Shown in pieces: positions 1 through 7,119 of a stretch of DNA of 32,478 nt. Every line of letters begins with the position of its first letter. Position 1 is the stretch's first letter. The DNA is from a virus: the IMG/VR virus record IMGVR_UViG_3300033233_000120, positions 1 to 32,478 of that record, one strand, 5' to 3'. A model generated the notes under the pieces. The model saw only the letters and a program-made list of their open reading frames with translations, had not been told where the DNA came from and ran no database searches. The position numbers were made by a program, and so were the translations under genes.

Positions 1-652
1 GAATCCGAACTTGACAAGTGCAAGCAGTGGAGATGATACGTTTTTGCTCTTTGATGATTTTCTGGGGAGTTCATTAAATACAAATAAATGGACTTTAGCA
101 AGAACCTATGGCTCGGGAAATTATTCTGCAACCGTCTCGAATGGATATGTCGAGATATCTGCAGATACCACTACATCGGCAGCAATAGTCTCAAAACTTG
201 GGACATCTTTCCCTTTTGCTATAGAAGGGGTATGGAAAAATAATACTGGCGAGAATTGGCACGCTTTTACACAGACAGTCGGCGGAAGCGATAGCGACTG
301 GGTAAGAGTTGGATATTCAAGTGGAACTTTCTATTATCAGAAAAAAGTAAGTGGAACTTCAACTACTTATCAGTCTTTTTCTCGAAGCGCTCCAACCTCT
401 TGGACAAGAATATCTGTTCAGGTGACATCGAGTTCCGTAAAATATTTTGAAAACGGCACGCAAGTAAATACTACGACTACACAAGACAGATACACGAGTG
501 GAACAAACTATCCGCAGTTTACGGTGTATTACTATTCTGGAACTGCTAAATCTGATTACGACTGGATAGCACTGCGAAATTTTACACCCACAGAGCCTAC
601 TGTGACTGTAGGAAGCGAGGTTAATTTTACACAGACTTTAAGGGTTAAATGA
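1..652 (+). CDS. DUF2341/concanavalin-like tail adhesin, 5'-truncated copy
   Basis: The frame is open from base 2 (N-P-N-L-T...), so the gene begins outside the window; the TTG at 11 is only an internal Leu. It matches the C-terminal two thirds of the complete gene at 30621-31592, starting at the YYGNP end of the DUF2341 domain. The rest is a Gly/Ser/Thr/Tyr-rich beta-sandwich of LamG/concanavalin type (DDTFLLFDDFLGSSLNTNKW is a typical DUF2341-LamG junction). By family it is a carbohydrate-binding tail fibre or adhesin. Its TGA overlaps the next ATG (ATGA), so translation is probably coupled. It differs from the right-end copy by many, often silent, substitutions and is 9 bases longer net. 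Confidence 0.85.
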   Translation, partial: NPNLTSASSGDDTFLLFDDFLGSSLNTNKWTLARTYGSGNYSATVSNGYVEISADTTTSAAIVSKLGTSFPFAIEGVWKNNTGENWHAFTQTVGGSDSDWVRVGYSSGTFYYQKKVSGTSTTYQSFSRSAPTSWTRISVQVTSSSVKYFENGTQVNTTTTQDRYTSGTNYPQFTVYYYSGTAKSDYDWIALRNFTPTEPTVTVGSEVNFTQTLRVK

Positions 653-1478
653 CACAAGAGGAATTTGATTTATTATATTGGCTTGGAGTTGTAGACTTGA
701 TTGACCTCGCACTTGTTGAGGCGGGTGTAAATATATTTATTTCTGATTCTCTTTCAGGAAGCGAGAGCATAGGAATTTTAAATTCTTTCGGAGTTTCTGA
801 TTCAGGTTTAGGTGTTGAGAGCGGAGACTTCTCAAACTCGTTTAGTCTCCAAGATTCAGCAGTTGGAACGGAACTTTTATTACTTACTTTGCTTAAAGAG
901 ATTTCAGACTCAGTCGGTGGGCTTGACAACTTAACAATTCAAAACGCATTTAACTTATTAGATTCTGGAAGCGGGAATGATGATATAGCCTTACTCTTAG
1001 AAAAACTAATCTCAGATTCAGCGACTGGAGCGGACTTACTAAATATACTAAACAGTTTAAGTGTTTATGACCTTGCAAATGGAATTGAAAATGTAATACA
1101 AATTCTTAACAACCTCAATGTTTTAGACGCTTCAGCAGGTATTGAAATAATTAACTTAATCGTGAATCTCGGACTTTTAGACTCAGCAGTCGGAAGTGAA
1201 GCGTTTTCAATTCTTTCAACCGTAGCGATAAGTATAGCAGATGCAGTTTTAGGTTCAGAGAGTTTAAGTATTTCAAATACATTACAAGTTAATGATTCAG
1301 CAAGCATTTATGAGATTATTGAGGTTCTCAACTCATTAGAATTAAACGACTTTGTTGTAGGTTCAGAAATTCTTTCAGTCCTAAATGACTTAAGAATTCA
1401 AGACCATGCAACGGTAACGGAAATAATTGGAATACTTACGACTTTATCAATCTTAGACAACCTTATCGGACTTGACAA
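1..1478. repeat. Left copy of diverged terminal repeat (adhesin locus)
   Basis: Bases 1-1478 are collinear with 30950-32478. The first ~100 bases are almost identical; later stretches carry scattered substitutions. Indels are in frame: a net 9 bases around 528-545 of this copy, and a 60-base unit that is present in the right copy and absent here near 1350. It is either a variant allele at the ends of a circular assembly or a genuine duplication. Confidence 0.9.
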
Positions 1479-1656
1479 ACTATTTGTAAGCGGAATGCCT
1501 GGCGAAATCGAAGGAAAAATGAAAGTCTTGCTTAACAAGTTCAGAGGCACGGACTTGAATAAGGACGGACTTCTTTTGAATAAGACACGGGAGACAACGA
1601 GATTAAATAAAAATAAACTTAGTAAGAATAAAAATCGGGAGGTGAAACTTGATTGA
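649..1656 (+). CDS. 18-residue-repeat tail/adhesin protein
   Basis: 335 residues. After a short hydrophobic head (residues 1-27) the protein is built of about 14 imperfect 18-residue units with consensus D-S-x-x-G-x-E-x-L-x-I-L-N-x-L-x-V-x, from roughly residue 30 to 275. The Asp, Gly and acidic positions are regular, and aliphatic residues alternate, which suggests a solenoid or fibrous fold. A basic Leu-Asn-Lys-rich tail closes the protein (residues 285-335: LLNK, DLNK, LLNK, RLNK, KLSK). No enzyme motif is visible. It sits between the DUF2341 adhesin and a BppU-like protein, so a role in the tail tip or fibre is inferred. It starts inside the upstream stop (ATGA) and overlaps the next gene. 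A longer allele begins at 31589. Confidence 0.8.
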   Translation: MTQEEFDLLYWLGVVDLIDLALVEAGVNIFISDSLSGSESIGILNSFGVSDSGLGVESGDFSNSFSLQDSAVGTELLLLTLLKEISDSVGGLDNLTIQNAFNLLDSGSGNDDIALLLEKLISDSATGADLLNILNSLSVYDLANGIENVIQILNNLNVLDASAGIEIINLIVNLGLLDSAVGSEAFSILSTVAISIADAVLGSESLSISNTLQVNDSASIYEIIEVLNSLELNDFVVGSEILSVLNDLRIQDHATVTEIIGILTTLSILDNLIGLDKLFVSGMPGEIEGKMKVLLNKFRGTDLNKDGLLLNKTRETTRLNKNKLSKNKNREVKLD

Positions 1657-1942
1657 AATTTTTCAAGGGAATGTTCTAAATATCCCTGTCACGATTATGG
1701 AGGACAACAAAATTAAAGACTTGACAGGTTTACAAGTCAGAGCAGGGATAAAAAGAATGTCAGACAACACATTATTCACAGTTAATTGCACTATTGAAGG
1801 CGATACTGTATTAGTGCCGATAACTGCTGATATAACCTCGACACTCGGCTTGTATGTCGTAGAGATTCAAGTCTACGGGGATGGCTATGTTGAGACTTGG
1901 GGGACATTTGCGTTCCGTGTCGTGGATTCAGTATTTTTATGA
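1649..1942 (+). CDS. BppU-like baseplate/fibre N-terminal domain protein
   Basis: 97 residues, TTG start preceded by GGGAGGTGAAAC. The pattern (FQGNVLNIPVTI, then D-L-T-G, ...V-P-I-T-A-D-I...G-L-Y-V-V-E-I-Q) resembles the immunoglobulin-like N-terminal domain of phage baseplate upper proteins (BppU family), which anchor receptor-binding proteins to the tail tip. The assignment is by eye and moderate. It lies between the fibre genes and the endolysin, a usual place for the last baseplate gene. Confidence 0.6.
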   Translation: MIEIFQGNVLNIPVTIMEDNKIKDLTGLQVRAGIKRMSDNTLFTVNCTIEGDTVLVPITADITSTLGLYVVEIQVYGDGYVETWGTFAFRVVDSVFL

Positions 1943-1950
1943 GGTGGCGA

Positions 1951-2685
1951 ATGTATAAAGTAGAAAGAATTTTGTTTTACATAATCGTTTTTGTGTTAAT
2001 CATATCTGTCGCAATACTTGTATTCAAAATTCAAGACTTATCTAAAGAGGTGAGTATCCCTGAAAAAACAGCGATTCAACTCGCACAGACGATTACGGTG
2101 CTTAGACCTTCTTTTATAACTGCACAAGATATAGATAAATATATGCAGGGGACACCTCTCTATGGCATTGGTGAGTATGTTATGGAAGCAGAAAAAGAAT
2201 CTGGTATTGGTGCAGACTATTTACTTGCAATCATAATTCACGAAAGCGGTTGGGGAAGAGGACCTTGGGCGGTAGAGCCTTGGCACAATTTATTCAGTTG
2301 GGGGATAACAGATTCAGGTCCAAACTCAGAAGCATACAAAATAAGGGATACAATGACACGAGAACAGGCTATTATTTATGTTGCAAACCGACTAAAAGCA
2401 TTATATCTCACAAAAGGCGGTCCATACTATAGAGGAGAAACTCTTGGGGCTATTGGTTATTACTATGCCTCTGATGGTTCTTGGGCCGTAGGAGTTATTA
2501 GCAATCATAATGAATTTGTAGCAACTCTTCCTGAAGAAGTGAAAGCCAAAGAGTGGGTTATGGAGACAGGAATTCTAAAAGGTGATTTACCAAGCCCGCA
2601 ATACTTTACAAGCGATTACTGGTCTACACAGATATCTAAGAACGACTTAGCGATAATCCTTTACAGAATAAACAAATCGAGGTAA
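1951..2685 (+). CDS. Endolysin, GH73-type N-acetylglucosaminidase with N-terminal membrane anchor
   Basis: 244 residues. ATG 1951 is chosen because GAGGTGG lies 4-9 bases upstream; an in-frame ATG at 1939 and earlier codons lack one. Residues ~6-30 form a transmembrane or signal-anchor helix (ILFYIIVFVLIISVAILVF). Residues ~75-195 match the Mannosyl-glycoprotein endo-beta-N-acetylglucosaminidase (GH73) fold, with predicted catalytic Glu98 in IHESGWGRG and the Y-Y-A-S-D-G-S-W-A motif near the end. The last ~45 residues (AKEWVMETGILKGD... DLAIILYRI) resemble half an SLH or short wall-binding module of phage lysins. The reaction is hydrolysis of peptidoglycan glycan strands. The signal anchor suggests export, with the membrane proteins downstream triggering release. 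Confidence 0.85.
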   Translation: MYKVERILFYIIVFVLIISVAILVFKIQDLSKEVSIPEKTAIQLAQTITVLRPSFITAQDIDKYMQGTPLYGIGEYVMEAEKESGIGADYLLAIIIHESGWGRGPWAVEPWHNLFSWGITDSGPNSEAYKIRDTMTREQAIIYVANRLKALYLTKGGPYYRGETLGAIGYYYASDGSWAVGVISNHNEFVATLPEEVKAKEWVMETGILKGDLPSPQYFTSDYWSTQISKNDLAIILYRINKSR

Positions 2686-2688
2686 AAG

Positions 2689-2832
2689 GTGAATAAATTG
2701 ATTAAAGACATACTTGACTATATCGGTTTTTGGTTAAGTATCTTTTTCATTTTTGGAGTTCCTATCGTGCTTGTTTTCTTAATTTGGTGGTTAATAGACA
2801 TAATATCTTCAAAATTTGGAGGTAAAAAATGA
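2689..2832 (+). CDS. Small single-span membrane protein (holin-like)
   Basis: 47 codons from GTG 2689 (GAGG at 2679-2682), or 44 from TTG 2698 (AAGGTG just before); both starts have a ribosome site. One long hydrophobic helix, roughly residues 13-36 (GFWLSIFFIFGVPIVLVFLI), is followed by WWLID and a Lys tail. Its TGA overlaps the next ATG. Size, topology and position after the endolysin suggest a holin or lysis accessory role; there is no family match I can name. Confidence 0.65.
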   Translation: MNKLIKDILDYIGFWLSIFFIFGVPIVLVFLIWWLIDIISSKFGGKK

Positions 2833-3020
2833 CCTGGCAACAATTTTTGCAACTTTTAAGTAAAGAAAAAGACGAGGACATTCTTGCAGCGTATATTCAT
2901 ACGAAAAACAATTATTATGAGTTTTCACAAAAAGAAGTAAATATTATTTTCGGTAAAGACGAGGACACAAAAACATATACTACAACTTACACGGGAGGTG
3001 TAAAATGGGTTCAGAAATGA
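2829..3020 (+). CDS. Small hypothetical protein of the lysis block
   Basis: 63 residues, GGAGGTAAAAA ribosome site, start overlapping the previous stop. Mixed and soluble-looking: a helical N-terminal half (WQQFLQLLSKEKDEDILAAY) and a Thr/Tyr-rich C-terminal end (TYTTTYTGG). The 3' end overlaps the holin-like gene by 16 bases and supplies its GGGAGGTG site, so the two are probably translationally coupled. Function not recognised. Confidence 0.6.
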   Translation: MTWQQFLQLLSKEKDEDILAAYIHTKNNYYEFSQKEVNIIFGKDEDTKTYTTTYTGGVKWVQK

Positions 3021-3376
3021 AGTTGACAGGAATTCTTTTAGTCGGTTTTTTGGGTTTTATTGACCAGTTGCTAACACAAATCTCAACTAATTGGAGTTGG
3101 TTTAAACAGGATACACCGTTAACTCAGAATGTAAAACAGTTAGTCTCTATTATCTGGGGCGAGGTCTTATCAGTGGCTATTCTCATCTGGTCACCAGATA
3201 AGACACAAATACTTGAGATGTTTGGAGCGAATGTCGGAGTTTATGTTGATGCCGTTCTTTCAGGACTTCTTTATTCTTTCGGAGGCAATTTAGCACACAC
3301 GATTATGGAGTGGATAAACGCAAATAAAGAAATCAAGGTAACGCAGGCACAGATTACAAAGTCAAAGGTGGAATAG
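3005..3376 (+). CDS. Holin-like membrane protein
   Basis: 123 residues, ATG after GGGAGGTGTAAA. Three hydrophobic segments are visible: residues ~8-25 (GILLVGFLGFIDQLL), ~45-65 (QLVSIIWGEVLSVAILIW) and ~78-105 (VGVYVDAVLSGLLYSFGGNLAHTI), then a charged C-terminal tail. Length, number of spans and position next to the endolysin fit a multi-span phage holin that opens the inner membrane at lysis. Membrane location is clear; the holin function is inferred. Confidence 0.7.
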   Translation: MGSEMKLTGILLVGFLGFIDQLLTQISTNWSWFKQDTPLTQNVKQLVSIIWGEVLSVAILIWSPDKTQILEMFGANVGVYVDAVLSGLLYSFGGNLAHTIMEWINANKEIKVTQAQITKSKVE

Positions 3377-3377
3377 T

Positions 3378-3536
3378 ATGAAAATAGGAGAAGGATTCAG
3401 AATAAAAGACTGGAGCGACTTGTATTTAGTTTTGAGAATTATACTTGTTTTGATAATCATAATCCTTCTCCTCTTGCGAGTTTTCAATTTTACATTCTTA
3501 ATAAACTTATTCAATTTAATGTTTCAATCGAGGTGA
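3378..3536 (+). CDS. Small membrane protein
   Basis: 52 codons. After a charged 15-residue head there is one very hydrophobic helix (LVLRIILVLIIIILLLLRVF, residues ~17-36) and a short amphipathic tail. GGTGGA sits 7 bases before the ATG. It could be a second holin, antiholin or spanin-like subunit; nothing in the sequence decides this. Confidence 0.6.
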   Translation: MKIGEGFRIKDWSDLYLVLRIILVLIIIILLLLRVFNFTFLINLFNLMFQSR

Positions 3537-3539
3537 AAT

Positions 3540-3719
3540 ATGGTGAGACGAGATAAAGTTTACTTAAAAGAAATTATAACAGGGGCAATACTTCTGATTA
3601 TTTTATTGAGTTCCCTCAGGGTTACTAAGTTACCTCAGGGGGTAAAAAGTTTAAACATAAACAATGTCGGATTACCTCAAAGTGCAGTTGACAAGTTAAA
3701 AGATTTGCTCAAACCTTGA
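3540..3719 (+). CDS. Small membrane protein with exposed C-terminal tail
   Basis: 59 codons from ATG 3540, with GAGGTGAA at 3530-3537 overlapping the end of the previous gene. A basic head (VRRDKVYLKE) is followed by one membrane helix (IITGAILLIILLSSL, residues ~12-27) and a ~30-residue polar tail (LPQGVKSLNINNVGLPQSAV). The tail would lie outside the cytoplasm by the positive-inside rule. This layout resembles inner-membrane lysis accessory proteins. No lipobox is seen. Confidence 0.55.
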   Translation: MVRRDKVYLKEIITGAILLIILLSSLRVTKLPQGVKSLNINNVGLPQSAVDKLKDLLKP

Positions 3720-3735
3720 CGAAAGGAGAAAGGAG

Positions 3736-4467
3736 ATGAGAAGGGTGATTACAATCCTCGCCGTGTTGAGTATTGTTTTGAGTCTTGGGCTTGTTTATCT
3801 CGGAGTAAAAGCAAGAACAAGCGGAATATCAATTTTTAGTAGTCTGTATGTGATAAATGAAAAATATTTTGGAGAGCCTGCAGACATACGATTCTGGGTT
3901 ACACCAGAGCAATACGCTATTAAAAAACAAGCGGAGGAATTTAAAACCGATAATGAGATTGCAACGATAACAAAGACATATAACTGGCTTGAGAATGGAT
4001 ATCATTACGAAGAAGACGACCTTGTGATTTTAAACAATGGACATATTGTATTGCGAGGCGGTGCGGATTCATGGAATTTACCTATTTTTACACTTGCTAT
4101 AAAACATCAAAACAACGGCGAGGCGTGGCTTGATTGTGAAGACGGCTCTTTTCTCCTTGCAAGTCTTCTAAGGGCAAACGGAATTGATGCCTGGGTAAAC
4201 ATCGGGACAGTGTCAATTAACGGAAGTCTCTACGGACACGCCTGGGTAACAGTGAACACAAATGGGAAAGAATACCTTTTAGAAACGACACTCGGACAGT
4301 CGCTTTCGGAACTTAGACCTGTGCCGAGTTTTTATAAGACTGCGGTCAAGTTTAACGAAAAAGATGTTATTGCAGTTACAGGTGAAGACATAAATCAAAC
4401 AATCTATCCTCCTCTCCCGCCAGCAAAAGTGCAAGACCTAAAAAATCTCTTAGCCTCGCAACCATGA
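3736..4467 (+). CDS. Membrane-anchored transglutaminase-like (papain-fold) protein
   Basis: 243 residues, start set by AAAGGAGAAAGGAG. The N-terminus is a signal anchor (residues ~4-25, ITILAVLSIVLSLGLVYLGV). The core domain (residues ~65-195) has the order of the bacterial transglutaminase-like superfamily: Cys134 in LDCEDGSFLLASLLRANGID, His168 in YGHAWVTV, and an acidic third residue, probably Glu183 in YLLETT. Such proteins hydrolyse or exchange amide bonds. An extracytoplasmic domain beside a lysis cassette suggests action on wall peptides or surface protein, but the substrate is unknown. Confidence 0.7.
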   Translation: MRRVITILAVLSIVLSLGLVYLGVKARTSGISIFSSLYVINEKYFGEPADIRFWVTPEQYAIKKQAEEFKTDNEIATITKTYNWLENGYHYEEDDLVILNNGHIVLRGGADSWNLPIFTLAIKHQNNGEAWLDCEDGSFLLASLLRANGIDAWVNIGTVSINGSLYGHAWVTVNTNGKEYLLETTLGQSLSELRPVPSFYKTAVKFNEKDVIAVTGEDINQTIYPPLPPAKVQDLKNLLASQP

Positions 4468-4510
4468 ATGTTAAAAACATGCATTTAAACGCAAAAAATG
4501 GGGGCGAAAA

Positions 4511-4891
4511 TTGAAAAAAGGTATAATACATCAAAGCAAAAAAACAGACCCCGAAAATGAGGCTTTAAATGAAAAAACCGAAGAAATTGAGTATATCAAA
4601 ATAGTTTGGGTTGATATTCAAAGCGAAAAAGCACAGAAGATGATAGATGAAGACGGAGTAGAAGCGGATATCGGGTTTAGGTTAAAAACTTTGCGAGGTA
4701 AACCTTTGACAGAGATAAGAATTGTAAACAAGACAGCGACAGCAGAATTGTTAGCACACGAGTTCGGACACTTCATACAGTTCTTGTTAGAGGAGAGAGG
4801 TTTTGAGTTTGAACACGAAGAAGAGATTAGTTTTCTCTTAGAAGATACGATTAAAAATTTGTTAAGAAAAAAACTTTACAATTTGAAATGA
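4511..4891 (+). CDS. HExxH zinc metallopeptidase-like small protein
   Basis: 126 residues, TTG start (GGGGGCGA upstream). It contains His83-Glu84-Phe-Gly-His87 within ELLAHEFGHFIQFLLEE, the zincin HExxH signature. Acidic residues 16-30 positions downstream (HEEEISFLLEDT) could give the third zinc ligand. At ~125 residues it is near the minimal size of an ImmA/IrrE or SprT-like peptidase domain, with no HTH attached. The substrate is unknown; there is no repressor gene here for an ImmA-type protease to act on. A structural zinc domain is also possible. Confidence 0.6.
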   Translation: MKKGIIHQSKKTDPENEALNEKTEEIEYIKIVWVDIQSEKAQKMIDEDGVEADIGFRLKTLRGKPLTEIRIVNKTATAELLAHEFGHFIQFLLEERGFEFEHEEEISFLLEDTIKNLLRKKLYNLK

Positions 4892-4939
4892 ATAATCAAA
4901 ATAAAAGTAAAGTAAAAATATTGACAATGGAGGTGAAGG

Positions 4940-5725
4940 TTGAAGTTAATTGAAAAAGTTGACTACTCAGATAAAGTTTACCTCGTGCCGTTAGGTGATA
5001 TTCATTTAGGTGCAAGAGGAGTTGACATAAACAAACTCAAAGGATATATTGATTGGATAAAGAACACACCAAGTGCGTATACGTTTTTGATGGGTGACTT
5101 ATGGGACGTCGCAACCATCGCATCTCCCTCAAATCCACATTATGCAGAAATGAACCTAAATGAAGCGATAAAGTTTGCATATGATTTATTTTCACCGATA
5201 AAAGACAGGATACTTGGTGGTGTTTCTGGCAACCATGAGGAAAGGTTGGAGAAATACGCAGGGTTCAATCCTTTACAAACATTTTGTGAAACTCTCGGGA
5301 TCCCTTATGCGGGTTATTCGGCAGTTTTGCGATTCAGAGTTGGAAAGTATGAAAGAAAAAGCGGTATGACTTCACCATTGATTGAGTACATCCTGTTTTC
5401 GCATCACTCGAATGGGGGCGGAAGTACGCTTGGTGGTAAGTTAAACCGTGCAGTTAAACTCGAAGAAATCTTTGAAGGAGCGGATGCCTACCTTATTGGC
5501 CACTCGCACGCTAAAATTTTAGGTGAAAAATCAATTGCTTATCTTTCAAAAAGCGGTAATGGCAAAGCAACAATCAAGTATAAACGAATTGCATATATAG
5601 ATTGTGGAAGTTTTCTTGAATATGATAACTCATATGCGGAAATGCAGATGTTATCTCCAAGCACCACAGGAGCAGTTCGCTTACGTATGGACGGAACGAA
5701 AAAAGACTTGCATATCAGTTACTAA
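4940..5725 (+). CDS. Calcineurin-like metallophosphoesterase
   Basis: 261 residues, TTG start after GGAGGTGAAGG. All dinuclear metal motifs are in order: Asp20-x-His22 (GDIHLG), Asp53 (GDLWD), Asn98-His99-Glu (GNHE), His155-type HH in FSHHSNGG, and His188-x-His190 (GHSH). The fold is the Mre11/SbcD/calcineurin superfamily, which hydrolyses phosphomono- or diesters. No capping domain or SbcC partner is visible, so substrates could be nucleic acid or small nucleotides. It is the last gene before the non-coding gap and early promoter. Confidence 0.85.
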   Translation: MKLIEKVDYSDKVYLVPLGDIHLGARGVDINKLKGYIDWIKNTPSAYTFLMGDLWDVATIASPSNPHYAEMNLNEAIKFAYDLFSPIKDRILGGVSGNHEERLEKYAGFNPLQTFCETLGIPYAGYSAVLRFRVGKYERKSGMTSPLIEYILFSHHSNGGGSTLGGKLNRAVKLEEIFEGADAYLIGHSHAKILGEKSIAYLSKSGNGKATIKYKRIAYIDCGSFLEYDNSYAEMQMLSPSTTGAVRLRMDGTKKDLHISY

Positions 5726-5964
5726 TCCGCATTTTTATCGGTGTTTAATGACTTGCTAAACAAAGCAAGTAAATATCTATATTTCAAGAATTATACATTA
5801 TTAAGAAAGTTTTAAAAAAGTCTATTGCGATAAGGTTATTATTATATTCATTACATCTTAACAATTCAATTTTTCTAAAAATTCTTTGTATACCCTCTTG
5901 ACAAGTTTCAATATACATATTATAATATGTTAGAAGTAAAAAAATAAAAGATAGGAGGCTAAAG
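5726..5964. other. Non-coding AT-rich gap between late and early blocks
   Basis: 239 bases with no convincing gene. A weak 6-bp hairpin (ACTTGC 5751-5756 with GCAAGT 5765-5770) lacks a T-tract. The remainder is AT-rich, which could serve as UP-element DNA for the promoter at 5898. This is where late transcription would end and early transcription begin. Confidence 0.6.
5898..5926 (+). promoter_or_regulatory. Strong sigma-70 early promoter
   Basis: TTGACA at 5898-5903, a 17-base spacer, and TATAAT at 5921-5926: both hexamers are consensus and the spacing is optimal. The start point would be near 5933, about 32 bases before the ATG at 5965. It should be read by unmodified host RNA polymerase, as expected for an immediate-early phage promoter. 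Confidence 0.9.
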
Positions 5965-6246
5965 ATGACAGGATTCTCTTTAAAATTAGTTGAGATGTTA
6001 GACTCAGATGTTATAGAACTTTTATGGAGGCAGGCTACGAAGGAAGCAACAACAAGTGGCGATGAGGATACATTCGAATACGCAAGAAACGCTTTTATAG
6101 ATTTACTCTCGGACTTTGTATACGATGAAATCCTCGGAAAAATAGAAAGCGAGGATACCAGAGAACTTCTTGAATCCGCTTTCGAAGACGTAGACAAAGA
6201 GTATTTAGTAAACTACATTATCGTTAGTAAAAATTATCAAATATAG
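5965..6246 (+). CDS. Acidic small protein, first early gene
   Basis: 93 residues, start fixed by AGGAGG 8 bases upstream. No family recognised. It has about 22 Asp/Glu against 8 Lys/Arg and is predicted mostly helical with a hydrophobic pattern. Being first behind a consensus promoter, it is a candidate host-takeover or anti-defence factor; an acidic DNA-mimic role is only a hypothesis. The next gene follows after 10 bases. Confidence 0.65.
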   Translation: MTGFSLKLVEMLDSDVIELLWRQATKEATTSGDEDTFEYARNAFIDLLSDFVYDEILGKIESEDTRELLESAFEDVDKEYLVNYIIVSKNYQI

Positions 6247-6256
6247 GAGGTGTAAG

Positions 6257-6790
6257 ATGACAAACAAGACAAAGTTGTATGTAGAAGCAAAGGAGTTCGA
6301 AGGGAAGAAGTTCTTTTTCAAGGACTTCGGAAGCGAAGTCCACGGGAAGCCAAGTTTTAGGCTATGGATAAACAGGCAATTTGTGGAGAAAGACGAGCAG
6401 GGAGAATTTATTCAACTCCCGCTTAAGAACGCAAAGGTCGTGAAGACAGAGAAGGGGAATTTAGTCCTTAGACCAGAACAAGGCTGGAACACTTTCGCTG
6501 TCGGTGTCCCTTGCGGATACAGAGGAGAAAGTGGCCTCCAAGTCGAGGAAGACCACGAGGGCTATATGTACCAGATATACGCATCTGAGAGAGGAAGCCT
6601 CGGCATCTCCACCTATGCACTTATCTGCACTCAATCAGACAAGGTTACGATTGAGTGGTGGAGAACAGGGAGGTTATATGGAGACTCCCCGAGAGGCATT
6701 ACGGTGTATTACCTAGATGGACATGAAGAGACTTTGGATAGAACTGAAGATGGTGTAGAAGATTTAGAAAACAGTTTGGGCGGAGCATAG
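6257..6790 (+). CDS. Hypothetical early protein
   Basis: 177 residues, GGAGGTGTAAG ribosome site. Not recognised. The composition suggests a beta-rich fold: many aromatic and Gly residues (FFFKDFGSEVHGKPSFRLW, GWNTFAVGVPCGYRG, VTIEWWRTGRLYGDSPRG) and an acidic C-terminal tail (ETLDRTEDGVEDLENSLGG). There is no membrane helix. The stop codon lies inside the stem of the terminator at 6787, so this gene ends the first early transcript. Confidence 0.6.
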   Translation: MTNKTKLYVEAKEFEGKKFFFKDFGSEVHGKPSFRLWINRQFVEKDEQGEFIQLPLKNAKVVKTEKGNLVLRPEQGWNTFAVGVPCGYRGESGLQVEEDHEGYMYQIYASERGSLGISTYALICTQSDKVTIEWWRTGRLYGDSPRGITVYYLDGHEETLDRTEDGVEDLENSLGGA

Positions 6791-6815
6791 GGCTTCCGCC
6801 CTATATTTATTTTTC
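6787..6815 (+). terminator. Intrinsic terminator after first early genes
   Basis: Perfect 7-bp stem ATAGGGC (6787-6793) and GCCCTAT (6798-6804) with a TTCC loop, followed by ATTTATTTTTC. The stem includes the TAG stop of the upstream gene. There is no new promoter before 6828, so read-through must feed the genes behind it; the terminator probably only lowers their expression. Confidence 0.75.
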
Positions 6816-6827
6816 AAGGAGGCAAAG

Positions 6828-7118
6828 ATGAACAAAGAAAAAATTAAAGAAATTGCAGAGGAATTTTTGCAGGACATCGACGAAGGTTACTTATTTATAA
6901 CTTGGGCCGACATCAGAAGTACTTTGAGAAACGAAGAAGAAATGGACGAGGGAATGCTTGAAATTCTTACAGACAAAGTTTTAGATATGATTGAGGATTT
7001 AGCACAAAAGAAAGGAGCAGAATACTATTATCCAGGAGAGACATATATATACGAAAGCGAATACAAGAGAGCAAGAACTGGTGGCATTACAGTTATAAAA
7101 CGCAATCAGGAGGAATAA
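6828..7118 (+). CDS. Hypothetical early protein
   Basis: 96 residues, AAGGAGG ribosome site. A strongly helical, acidic N-terminal two thirds (KIKEIAEEFLQDIDEGY ... MLEILTDKVLDMIEDLAQKK) is followed by a Tyr-rich basic end (EYYYPGETYIYESEYKRARTGG). No family recognised. The stop is two bases before the next ATG, so it belongs to an operon with 7120. Confidence 0.55.
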   Translation: MNKEKIKEIAEEFLQDIDEGYLFITWADIRSTLRNEEEMDEGMLEILTDKVLDMIEDLAQKKGAEYYYPGETYIYESEYKRARTGGITVIKRNQEE

Positions 7119-7119
7119 A

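Noticed and set aside
1-1478. Diversity-generating retroelement with the two adhesin copies as template and variable repeat
   Set aside because: Differences are of all base types, not concentrated at adenines, and no reverse transcriptase gene is present.
5751-5770. Hairpin ACTTGC/GCAAGT as late terminator
   Set aside because: Only 6 pairs with an 8-base loop and no T-tract; kept as a note in the gap entry only.
5784-6197. Reverse-strand open frame across the early promoter
   Set aside because: It covers the consensus promoter and the well-supported + gene at 5965, has no ribosome site and a Ser-rich shadow composition.
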